DNA from: Actinobaculum sp. 313
GTDB lineage: Bacteria; Actinomycetota; Actinomycetes; Actinomycetales; Actinomycetaceae
NCBI RefSeq assembly: GCF_003073475.1
Contig: NZ_CP029033.1
Location: forward strand, 2,170,001 to 2,234,000
Length of the DNA stretch: 64,000 bases
Direction of reading: 5' to 3'
The notes beneath the pieces were generated by a model. It ran no database searches. It was not told the origin of the DNA and worked only from the letters and a program-made list of their open reading frames with translations. Shown piece after piece: positions 55,179 through 63,242 of the stretch; within the stretch, counting starts at the first letter, position 1, and every line of letters begins with the position of its first letter. A program made the position numbers and the translations under genes.

Positions 55179-55277
55179 GGAGAGTTGCGGTCCAAGTCTT
55201 CTGAGGGAAGTTGCGGCCCAAGTCTACTGAGGAGAGCTGCCCAGGTGTATTGAAGGAGGGGTGCGGCCCAGGTGCAC
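55176..55277 (+). repeat. Four degenerate 23-27 bp tandem units starting at the glpC stop codon
   Basis: Units begin TGAGGAGAGTTGCGGTCC, TGAGGGAAGTTGCGGCCC, TGAGGAGAGCTGCCCAGG and TGAAGGAGGGGTGCGGCC. The first three bases of the first unit are the glpC stop TGA, so the array could encode an open extension if that stop were lost. Confidence 0.75.
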
Positions 55278-55461
55278 GGATGCTGGATGTCATGCGCCAG
55301 GGGCCGCAGCCTTGCCCCACCGGGCGTCGTATGCCCGGCCTGCGACCTTGTTCCCCCGGCATCATGCAGAGATTAGCCAGCTGGATGTCGTGCACCGGGA
55401 CCGCACTGTCGTCGTGCACCGGGCACCCTGTCAGAGCGCACGAACACAATCCTTCTCCCGA

Positions 55462-55523
55462 ATTCTCCGGGTTTTCCGCAAAACTCCGCGAATAACCCGC
55501 AAAACTGCCAAAACCCGGAGAAT
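55462..55523. repeat. 62-bp palindromic element, copy 1
   Basis: Perfect 14-bp arms ATTCTCCGGGTTTT and AAAACCCGGAGAAT flank a 34-base centre (TTCCGC, AACTCCGCGAATAACCC, GCAAAACTGCC). It lies between the convergent glpC and ABC ATPase genes, 284 bases past glpC, so it could be a shared terminator. It differs from copy 2 by three changes and one indel. Confidence 0.85.
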
Positions 55524-55694
55524 CTGGGGCAGCGCGCAATGGCGGGGCGTTAAGAGTCCCGTTGCGCCTCTTCCCTTGGGCTGTCAACCTACGCTATCGA
55601 GCGGATCTGCTTGTGAAGCATGTCGGCACCTGCTCCCTGCACGGTCAACCTCCGCGCCCTTCACATGCTGTATACCGTCTCGGCGGCAAACTAC

Positions 55695-56341
55695 CTATTC
55701 GGTGTAAGCAGCCAGATCGAGAGTGGCATCGGCCCGCGCGGCAACCGTCGGATCGTGAGTAACGACGAGCAACGCCGCACCGCGCTCACGTACGGTGGCG
55801 AACAGCTGCTCGGCGACGGCGTCGCGGGTGATCGTATCCAGCGAGCCGGTGGGCTCGTCCGCGAGAACGAGTTCAGGATCCGTTGCCAAGGCACGCACCA
55901 GAGCGGTACGCTGCCTCTCCCCGCCGGAGAGGTCAGCAGCGCGGGTGTCGGCGGGAACGCCAACCTCCTCCACCAGTTTGCGCGCCTTCTCGATACGCGG
56001 TTCCTTGCCGCCCGGCTGGTTGAGCATGAGGGCGACGGCGATATTCTCCGCTGCGGTCAACTCGGGCAACAACTCGCCGTCTTGGAAGACCACCCCAATA
56101 TGCTCGCGGCGGATTTGCGCGGCCTGCGCCGGCTTGGCCGAGGAGATCTCTTCCCCAGCGACCTCGATACGCCCTTGCTCGGCTGAGTCATGCCAAGAAT
56201 GGCGGCGAGCAAAGTCGATTTCCCGGAACCGGATGGCCCCACCACTGCCAGGCTCTGCCCGCCCTCCACACTCAGTGACAGACCGGAGAACAGGGTTCTG
56301 GACGGAACGGTGCAGGAAACATTTTCAACGGTCAGGATCAT
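55695..56341 (-). pseudogene. ABC transporter ATP-binding protein, one frameshift
   Basis: The first frame has Walker A GPSGSGKSTLLAAILG. The second has VVFQDGELLPELTAAENIAV (Q-loop), the signature LSGGERQRTALVRALA, Walker B LVLADEPTGSLD and the switch histidine VVTHDPT. One G missing in the run at 56172-56174 (CCC, plus strand) divides them; restoring it reads PSKGRIEVAGEEISS and gives 215 residues, right for a MacB/LolD-type ATPase. The start overlaps the permease stop (ATGA), so it should power that permease. Confidence 0.85.
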
Positions 56342-58794
56342 CGGGAACCTACCTTCCATGTATTCAAGGCGCGACGAGATGAGTACAGAGCGGATATCCA
56401 ACCAAAGAAGACAATCACCGCAGCAACCACACAGGCGGCTATTGCGAAGGGGATCAAAGCGGCTGTGGCCGTGAAAAGACTCAGAGCCAATGCCGAGCGG
56501 AGCATCGCGGACAGGATCAAGCCACCGCCGATGCCAATAAGTGGGGGCAGGCACACGCGGATAGTGCATACCTTCCGCAGCATATCGGGCGACCCGGCCA
56601 GGACCGTGGTTGGTGCCAACCGCCGAGCCGTCGTCCTTGTGTCTTCCGCCAGTTGCAGGACCACCGCCAGCAGGGCCACTGCCAGGGCAATAACACCCAG
56701 CCATATGATCCAGGACAGCTGCTGTCCGTTCGCGAGCGAACCTCCATAGCTGCCTTCCTCTGGCGCTTCAACGTGCCACATAGGAGCGGTTTGTGCGGCG
56801 ACAATGCTCTTGATCTCGATGGAGTCGAGCGTTTCGCCGGGGGCAGATACAAGAGCATATGTATAAACGCCCTCCCAATTTGCCTGGTCTGCAGCCAACA
56901 GGTCCGACATTTCTGACCAGTGCAGAACCTCATCACGGTTATCACCGCCGGACGACAAGTAGTCAAGATAGCTGTCGAGCAAGGTATCCCCACTGTTGTG
57001 CCCGCTCAGCGTAGCAATATCGACCGAATCGTCATATGCGGCGAGAGTTGTCGTAAGAACGCCTCTCTCATCCTCGCCGTACCTAGCAATAAGAATCTCC
57101 AAATCCGGTGACGATTCTTCTAGTGCTTCAAATACCTGTGAAATCCGACTTGTATCCGCTCCTGGTAGCGCGGTCAGCTCAATGACCCGTCCACGATAGG
57201 CTGCGTACGCTCTCAGGGCTTCTTCTGTAGATTCACCGTGCGAACTGAGTATTCCATATGCCTGTGAAGAGATTATCAACGCAGCACTCAGAAGTGCTGC
57301 CACGCTGGAGACAACTCTGGCATTCGACTCAAGGCCTGCGGCGCCGATAATCGCTCCGGGATCATTACTCTCGTGTCCGCGCTTTCTGATAGTGACAGCC
57401 CATTCCCGCAGCAGCATCCCGAAAAGGTCCCGTTGCGTGAACAACACGACGAGAAGCACTGCCGCATAGACGTAAAATAGCCCGATGGACGCCGTTTTTT
57501 GGGATAGCAGTAGGAAAATCACAACCAATGGAGTGCTTAACAAACAGACACCAGCTCGAACCTTGCTATAGGCCAGTGGACGATCTTCCGGGCGGTTCTT
57601 ACTTCGCATACGCGGTGCGCGCACCGAAAGAAACATTAGAAGCGCAACGTATAGCGCAAGAAAAGTGACAATGAGAAAAGCGATGACCCACCATGCTGCC
57701 CTTACATCGCCTGCTTGCACCACATAGCTCCGTGCCGGAACGTGAATGTCAGCGACATACCAGGGGACGCAGCAGGCGATCCCGATAATCCCGCCAAGTG
57801 CAAGCGGCCGCCACAGTTTGCCGAATTGCCATTTGGCACGTTCACGAGTGGAGTACCCCAGCGTGAACAAGACCGTATTGTCCGCTCGCCGCTCGACAAG
57901 TTCATCTCGTGCACCAACACCCGCCAATAGTGCAACCGCAAGCCCCACAGTCAGCACATATACCAAGAGAAAGCGGATAAGCGGCTTACGAGCCACCGCA
58001 TCACCCAGCCAACCGCCATCACTATGACCGCCAAAGCCGGACACTCGATACATGTTCTCGCTATCGGCAATCTCGTGGCGGGGGTGGATATAGGCAAGTT
58101 TCTCCGTTGGGGAGGCAAGACCCTCCGGGCCAATCACCCCTATGACGGCTCCGTACCGGGTAGCGAAACCTTCACTTTCCGGGGCGGCCGCCAAGGCAGG
58201 TGATAAGAGCACCTCACCCTCGCCGGGCCACTCATCGACTCCGGGAGGAGTCGGCGCATCGGAACTCTGCGGAATCACGTAGACAATCGAGAATTCCTCA
58301 TAGTTCGAGGCAAGAGCGTCGTGAACATCCCGATAAAGCAGCGGCGCAACTACATCTTCGTCCGCCGACACTATAGTACGCGCTCCGTCGCGGGCCGTAA
58401 CGCCGTCGTACACGGCAATAATCACACCCGCACCAAAGGCGGCAAACACGACGCACACCGTCGCGATGACCAAGCTCAGTGGGCTAAAACGCCCCCGATG
58501 GGCCCGGCGGGAACGAAACCCAAACTCACTGAGCGAGGTAGCCAAACGGGCACCCGGCGCCTTCACGAGGCGCGGTCCGGCAGCCTTGACGGGGCGCGAA
58601 GCGGATGTACTGGCAGATTCAGCCGGTGCGTTGCCGGCGAGCTTTGCACCTGCAGTGTCACCGGGTTCTACCGCTCGAGTCGCGGCCCGAGCATCAGTAT
58701 GCTCTGCTCCCTGCTTTCGAGGGGAACGATGTGCCATCGCCGTTACCGCCTCGTGGGGATGCGCCAAGTACTGCCACCAGTTCCGGTGAGGCAT
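56338..58794 (-). CDS. FtsX-like ABC transporter permease
   Basis: This 818-residue permease has a hydrophilic N-terminal tail (about 110 residues, Ala/Ser/Arg-rich), a first helix (LSLVIATVCVVFAAFGAGVI), a large extracytoplasmic domain, further helices, a second external domain (ALEESSPDLEILIARYGEDE), and a C-terminal helix bundle. It resembles fused two-domain FtsX/MacB permeases that export peptides or lipoproteins. The start is uncertain; ATG 58737 has GAGGCGG upstream and may be the real one (799 residues). Substrate unknown. Confidence 0.8.
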   Translation of the reverse strand: MPHRNWWQYLAHPHEAVTAMAHRSPRKQGAEHTDARAATRAVEPGDTAGAKLAGNAPAESASTSASRPVKAAGPRLVKAPGARLATSLSEFGFRSRRAHRGRFSPLSLVIATVCVVFAAFGAGVIIAVYDGVTARDGARTIVSADEDVVAPLLYRDVHDALASNYEEFSIVYVIPQSSDAPTPPGVDEWPGEGEVLLSPALAAAPESEGFATRYGAVIGVIGPEGLASPTEKLAYIHPRHEIADSENMYRVSGFGGHSDGGWLGDAVARKPLIRFLLVYVLTVGLAVALLAGVGARDELVERRADNTVLFTLGYSTRERAKWQFGKLWRPLALGGIIGIACCVPWYVADIHVPARSYVVQAGDVRAAWWVIAFLIVTFLALYVALLMFLSVRAPRMRSKNRPEDRPLAYSKVRAGVCLLSTPLVVIFLLLSQKTASIGLFYVYAAVLLVVLFTQRDLFGMLLREWAVTIRKRGHESNDPGAIIGAAGLESNARVVSSVAALLSAALIISSQAYGILSSHGESTEEALRAYAAYRGRVIELTALPGADTSRISQVFEALEESSPDLEILIARYGEDERGVLTTTLAAYDDSVDIATLSGHNSGDTLLDSYLDYLSSGGDNRDEVLHWSEMSDLLAADQANWEGVYTYALVSAPGETLDSIEIKSIVAAQTAPMWHVEAPEEGSYGGSLANGQQLSWIIWLGVIALAVALLAVVLQLAEDTRTTARRLAPTTVLAGSPDMLRKVCTIRVCLPPLIGIGGGLILSAMLRSALALSLFTATAALIPFAIAACVVAAVIVFFGWISALYSSRRALNTWKVGSR

Positions 58795-59260
58795 TGAGAG
58801 TTTCGGGTGAGCATGCTAAATGCGCAACGATGCCGCATGGGTCCTCCAGAACTTCTTGAGGAGATAAGTAGTTCGTAATTGCCTTGAGGTTAGGACATCC
58901 GCACCGCCATATCAAGGGAAAACGCCGGCGGTACCTCGTTTGCTTGGTCGGACGCCTGCGATCCTTGGTACAGAACAGTCGGGTACGAAGCGAGACGGAT
59001 GTTCATGGCGGACAGCAACCTGCCGCCCTTGGTACAGAACGCTTGGGCGACGATGTCATTCTGCCATTGACGCCGCCCGGGTCACCGTTCCCAGGCTGTT
59101 ATTGATATCAACCACGTTACCGATGGCCGACCACTACTAACGCCACCTACACACCGACGCCAGGTCGCTCCTGACGCCGCCCGGGTCACCGTTGCTATGC
59201 CGCTGCTGACGCCACCCACGTCACCAATGTAAGGCTGCTACGGTCGACCGTCCCGTCCTC

Positions 59261-59327
59261 CCATCAACCAACCCGCCACCGGCAACCAACCGGCCGCCAT
59301 CAACCAACCCGCCACCGGCAACCAACC
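59261..59327 (+). repeat. 31-bp direct repeat, two perfect copies
   Basis: CCATCAACCAACCCGCCACC and its continuation occur at 59261-59291 and 59297-59327, period 36. The words CAACCAACC recur inside. Confidence 0.9.
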
Positions 59328-59365
59328 CTCTCTCCGCAACACCCCTTGCCAGACGAGCAGAGACA

Positions 59366-59430
59366 AATTCTCCGGGTTTTCCGCAAAACTCCGCGAATAA
59401 CCCGGAGAACTGCCAAAAACCCGGAGAATT
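59366..59430. repeat. 65-bp palindromic element, copy 2
   Basis: Perfect 15-bp arms AATTCTCCGGGTTTT and AAAACCCGGAGAATT. The centre matches copy 1 (TCCGCGAATAACCCG, AACTGCC). It lies 42 bases past the gpsA stop on the same strand. Confidence 0.85.
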
Positions 59431-59471
59431 AGGAGCAGTACGCAAGGGCTGCGATTGAGCGAACCTCGCCT

Positions 59472-60515
59472 CTACGGCTGCGTCGGCAACACCGCCTCGA
59501 TCAGCAGGTCCAGGTAGTCCGGCACCTCCTCGTGCACAATCTTCTGCGCGGCGTACAGCAACGGCATCTGCTCGCGAATCTGCGGCGCCGACTGCTCCAC
59601 CAAGGACACCGCCAGCGGCAGCGCGGGCACGCCTTCCACCGTCTGTTCCAGTTCTTCCATGGTGCGCAGCGCGGCCTTCGCTCCCTCGCCACGTCCGATG
59701 CGCATGCCGTAAACCTTGTTCCGACCCGACAGGCCGGTAACCTCCAAATCCCCCACGCCGGGAAGCCCGTAGGGCGTGGCGGGATCAGCGCCCAGCGCAC
59801 CGGCGAGCAGCGACATCTCGCGCACCGCCTGCGTGAAGGTCGCCGCCTTCAAATTGTGGTGCGGGTGGCCTGTCTTCTCTTCCAGCCCATCCGCGATCCC
59901 CAACATAATGGCGTAGACGTTCTTCATGGGAGCACAGACCTCCACGCCGACTTCGTCGCCGGACGGCTCAATCCGGTACCTGTCAGAGCGGGCGAGGCGG
60001 GCATATTCGGTGGCGATGCCCAGATCGCGACTGCCGAAAATCGTGGCAGTCGGCTCGGCGGCCGCACATTCGTTGGCCTTCACCGGCCCGGCAATCGCCA
60101 CAATGGGCGGTAGCTCGCGCCCGGCTGCCGCGGCAATGGACCGGATGCCATCAGGTAGCAGCATGATCTTGCCATCGCGCGGCATAAAGCCCTTTGATGT
60201 CAGCCAGAGGGCCTTCGCCTTAGTGATCCCGTCCAGAGCCATTTCGGTGATCTTGGGGACGCCAACCGACGCAACGGCAATCACGACGACGTCGACGCCG
60301 TCGAGCGCCTCCTCCAGTTCGGCGCAGCGGAAGGCATTCACCTTCTCCGAGATCACCACATTGATGCGCGGATGCGGGGTACCTGCTTCGATGGCGTCAA
60401 TAAGATGGTCGTCCAGCCAGGTTCCCCATAGGTTCACCGTCCAGTCGGCCCGCGCCATGGCATTGGCCAGGGCCGATCCCATGGCGCCCGCACCGAGTAT
60501 TGCAATAGAAGGCAT
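59472..60515 (-). CDS. gpsA: NAD(P)-dependent glycerol-3-phosphate dehydrogenase family protein
   Basis: The 347-residue enzyme has the N-terminal NAD site MPSIAILGAGAMGSALANAM and the C-terminal helical domain with the catalytic-lysine segment CAPMKNVYAIMLGIADGLEE and LPGVGDLEVTGLSGRNKVYG. The usual GPSFAxE segment appears as the variant GPVKANECAAAEPTATIFG, so substrate may differ from classical GpsA. ATG 60515 is chosen because its ribosome site (AAAGGAA) covers the alternative ATG at 60536. It lies next to two FGGY kinases, suggesting a common pathway. The gene symbol reflects family, not tested activity. Confidence 0.8.
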   Translation of the reverse strand: MPSIAILGAGAMGSALANAMARADWTVNLWGTWLDDHLIDAIEAGTPHPRINVVISEKVNAFRCAELEEALDGVDVVVIAVASVGVPKITEMALDGITKAKALWLTSKGFMPRDGKIMLLPDGIRSIAAAAGRELPPIVAIAGPVKANECAAAEPTATIFGSRDLGIATEYARLARSDRYRIEPSGDEVGVEVCAPMKNVYAIMLGIADGLEEKTGHPHHNLKAATFTQAVREMSLLAGALGADPATPYGLPGVGDLEVTGLSGRNKVYGMRIGRGEGAKAALRTMEELEQTVEGVPALPLAVSLVEQSAPQIREQMPLLYAAQKIVHEEVPDYLDLLIEAVLPTQP

Positions 60516-60936
60516 GTTGTTCGTGTTCCTTTCCAATGAGTATGAGTCTCGTCCTTGAATCCCGGCTCTTCCACTGCCGATCCTGTGATTACCACGCTTG
60601 GAATATCAACCCTTTCAGTGCTGGCTTCTTGAATCCTGTGCTCATTGCTTCGACGACTCCCCCTTCCCGGCATCGGATCGTCAGGAGGCGTTGTCCGAGC
60701 GCTGCGCACTCTGCGGTCTCACGAACGTTGCACCACATTGCCGTGCCACAAACGCTGCGTTACACAGCTGTGTCACAAACGCGGCGATGCATTGCCGTGT
60801 CACAAAACGCGGCACCACTCCGCCGTCGCACAAACACCCTGCGCCGCATCGCCGCACCAAGTGCACTACGCACTGAGAGTACCGGGAACGCCGGCAGCGC
60901 CGCACACCACCAGTATCGGCGCCGCCGACGTCGTCT
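60516..60936. other. Spacer with degenerate tandem repeats between gpsA and the FGGY kinase
   Basis: 421 bases, no credible gene. Imperfect units around 60737-60838 share the core GCCGTGYCACAAACGCGGCG: 60737, 60766, 60791 and a weaker copy near 60823. Confidence 0.55.
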
Positions 60937-62496
60937 TTATCCTTCGTCGGCCAATTCGGCATCCGGGTGCCGCTCGGCAAAACGGTGCAGCAGCGAATTG
61001 GTTTCACGCAGGTCGTCGTACAGGCGGCCTTGAATCTCACCCAACTCGTTGTAAATCGCGTGCGCCTGCGGATCCGGCTCGGTCACGTCGGTGAAGGCCG
61101 CCATATGCTCGGCGGCGGTAGCCACTTCGGTATCTCCAAACACGCCGGTGGAGGACATTGCCACCACGGCGGCACCCAGCGCAGAGATCTCCTCTTCCTG
61201 GCAGGCGGTAATCGGCAGGCCGATCGCGTCGGTCATGATCTGCCGCCACAGCGGCGAGCGCAACCCGCCACCCATGGCGCGCACCTGCGTGAGCGGCACA
61301 CCGGTGGCCTTGGCGAGCTCGCGCAGCGAACGCGCCATCTCCAAGCAGATGCCCTCCAATACCGAACGGTACATGGAACCGCGCCCGTGTGTTCCCCGCC
61401 AGCCGACGACGGCGCCACGCGCGAGCGGATCCCAGTACGGCGACTGCACCGCATTCCAGTACGGCAATGTGATGAGCCCGCCACTGCCCGGCACCCGTGC
61501 CGCAGCCACGGCTTCCAACTCCGGATCGGGTGCTCCGGCCAACTCGGGATCGCCCAATGCCCGGCGGTACCACGACGCCAGATAGGCACCCGATGACTGC
61601 AGAATCTCCAATACGTAGGTATGCGGCATTCCGCCAGCCAGTGTGCGGAAGACCTGCCCGCACTGATAGTGGGGAGTCGAGACTCCCGCATTAACCGCGG
61701 TGCCCATATTCAGGTATGCGGTATCCGGGCTGACGGCGGCCGCACCGATACCGGCAGCCTGACCGTCGCCCAGGCCCGCGATGACGGGAACATCCTGCGT
61801 GATCCCCCACTCGCGAAGAATCTCCTGCTTCACGTAGCCCAGCGTCTCACCAGGATTCTTCACATCCACCATCTGCTCGCGCCGCACACCGGCGATCTCC
61901 AGCAGAGAATCGTCGTAGTCGAGACGGGCGATATCGAATAGGCCCAGCGAGTCGGCGCAAGCCGCCGAATCGATCCACTCCCCGGTCAGGCAAAATGCCA
62001 GATATGCGGCGACGTCGGCGATCTTGTCCGCCGATGCCCACATTTCCGGCTCATGCTCTTTCACCCAGGCCATCTTGTAGATAGCCGGTGTCACATCGGC
62101 TGGCTTGCCGGACAGTTCATGGATCTCTGGTGTGCCGTAACGCAGAATCTGGTCTGCGGCCCGGATGTCCAGCCAGAGAATGCCATTGCGCAGCGGCGTG
62201 CCATCCGTGGTGAACGGCGCAAAGGACTCACGCTGATGCGTGATGCCGAGCGCGGCAATACGCTCCTTCTCCGCCACAGTCAGCTTAGCGACGGCCTCAC
62301 CAATCGCCTCATTGGTGGAGGTCCACCATTGCCGCGGATCATGCTCACCAAAGCCTTGACTCGGTGAGAGGAAGGTGATGTCCCGCTTGCCGAGGGCAAG
62401 CACCTTTCCCTCGGTGTTGACCACGATGGCCTTGGTCGCCGTCGTCGACGAATCAATGGCGATCACAAGAGGATCGCTAGTGGATGCGGTTGTCAT
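60937..62496 (-). CDS. FGGY-family carbohydrate kinase
   Basis: The 519-residue kinase has the ATPase-fold opening VIAIDSSTTATKAIVV (phosphate 1 site, residues 11-26), the substrate segment RNGILWLDIRA with D110, the catalytic-Asp region GLGDGQAAGIGAAA (D244) and the second phosphate site VRAMGGGLRSPLWRQIMTDA. The family phosphorylates polyols and sugars such as xylulose, ribulose, erythritol or glycerol. It is not close enough to GlpK or XylB for me to assign a substrate. SD AAAGGAACAA precedes the ATG. Confidence 0.85.
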   Translation of the reverse strand: MTTASTSDPLVIAIDSSTTATKAIVVNTEGKVLALGKRDITFLSPSQGFGEHDPRQWWTSTNEAIGEAVAKLTVAEKERIAALGITHQRESFAPFTTDGTPLRNGILWLDIRAADQILRYGTPEIHELSGKPADVTPAIYKMAWVKEHEPEMWASADKIADVAAYLAFCLTGEWIDSAACADSLGLFDIARLDYDDSLLEIAGVRREQMVDVKNPGETLGYVKQEILREWGITQDVPVIAGLGDGQAAGIGAAAVSPDTAYLNMGTAVNAGVSTPHYQCGQVFRTLAGGMPHTYVLEILQSSGAYLASWYRRALGDPELAGAPDPELEAVAAARVPGSGGLITLPYWNAVQSPYWDPLARGAVVGWRGTHGRGSMYRSVLEGICLEMARSLRELAKATGVPLTQVRAMGGGLRSPLWRQIMTDAIGLPITACQEEEISALGAAVVAMSSTGVFGDTEVATAAEHMAAFTDVTEPDPQAHAIYNELGEIQGRLYDDLRETNSLLHRFAERHPDAELADEG

Positions 62497-62773
62497 TTAT
62501 TGTTCCTTTCGGTTGGACGCCGATGCCCCTGGAATCGCACCGGCGTATGCGCGCCGTCCGTAGTGGCGCCTTTGTACGTTGGCATCGGTGCCAACGCGTG
62601 TTCGTGTCATCTGCAGCAACGGCCACAGCGCATATCGGCATCTGCGTCGGCGCGTATTGGCGGCATCTTCCGTAGCAAGTCTGCACGTTCGCAGCTGTTT
62701 GGGGTCGAGTTGGTTTCGGTTCCCGTGCGGATTGTTCTCTGTTCCCACGCCAATTCCCGTGCCGATCAGTAGC

Positions 62774-62868
62774 GGTTCCGGTTGTCGTGTTACTCGGTGG
62801 CGGTTCCGGTTGTCGTGTTACTCGGTGGCGGTTCCGGTTGTCGTGTTGCTCGGTGGCGGTTCCGGTTC
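62774..62868 (+). repeat. 28-bp tandem repeat, three full units plus a partial fourth
   Basis: The unit begins GGTTCCGGTTGTCGTGTTAC (62774, 62802, 62830; the fourth starts at 62858). Units two and one are identical; the third has one change. No unique spacers separate them, so this is not a CRISPR array. Confidence 0.9.
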
Positions 62869-63011
62869 CTGTGCCAATTCCCGTGTTGTCCGGTACCAGC
62901 TCCGGTTCCCATCGCGATCAGTAGCGGTTCCGGCTTCCGTGCCACTCGGAGTCGGTTCAGGTTCCTGTGCCAATTCCCGTGTTGTCCGGTACCAGCTCCG
63001 GTTCCCATCGC
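62864..63011 (+). repeat. 52-bp perfect direct repeat (96-bp period)
   Basis: The sequence beginning GGTTCCTGTGCCAATTCCCG occurs identically at 62864-62915 and 62960-63011. The 44 bases between contain a related GGTTCCGGCTTCC copy, so the region seems to have grown by segmental duplication. Confidence 0.9.
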
Positions 63012-63242
63012 AATCGGTAGCGCTTCCCGTGACGAGAGGCGCCGCGCGCCACCCATCTGCTCGCCTATCACGTCAGCGTCAACTCCCGTCTAGACAAGCA
63101 TCTGTGCCGATTGCCATCCGTGCCAATACGTACCGCGCCCCCGCCGCTGCGGTTTGTGCGCGGACGGCAGCACAAACCGCAGCGGCAGATCATCCCCGCC
63201 TGCCGACCCGACGTCGTCGCCGAACCGGCAGGCGGACGACCG

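Larger units (their letters stand above)
58795..59471. other. Repeat-rich spacer between the ABC permease and gpsA genes
   Basis: No supported gene. It holds CCTTGGTACAGAAC twice (58963, 59027), TGACGCCGCCCGGGTCACCGTT perfectly twice (59068-59089 and 59172-59193) with a decayed third copy near 59205, a 31-bp direct repeat and the palindromic element at 59366. Confidence 0.6.
62497..63242. other. Repeat-rich spacer between the two FGGY kinase genes
   Basis: 746 bases with no credible gene. A plus-strand ORF (62579-63397) is built from the repeats and is antisense to the second kinase. The spacer also has the repeats listed below and weak ATCAGTAGCGGTTCCGG words at 62765 and 62918. Confidence 0.6.

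Noticed and set aside
62774-62868. CRISPR-like array
   Set aside because: Units are contiguous with no unique spacers, and no cas gene is in the window.
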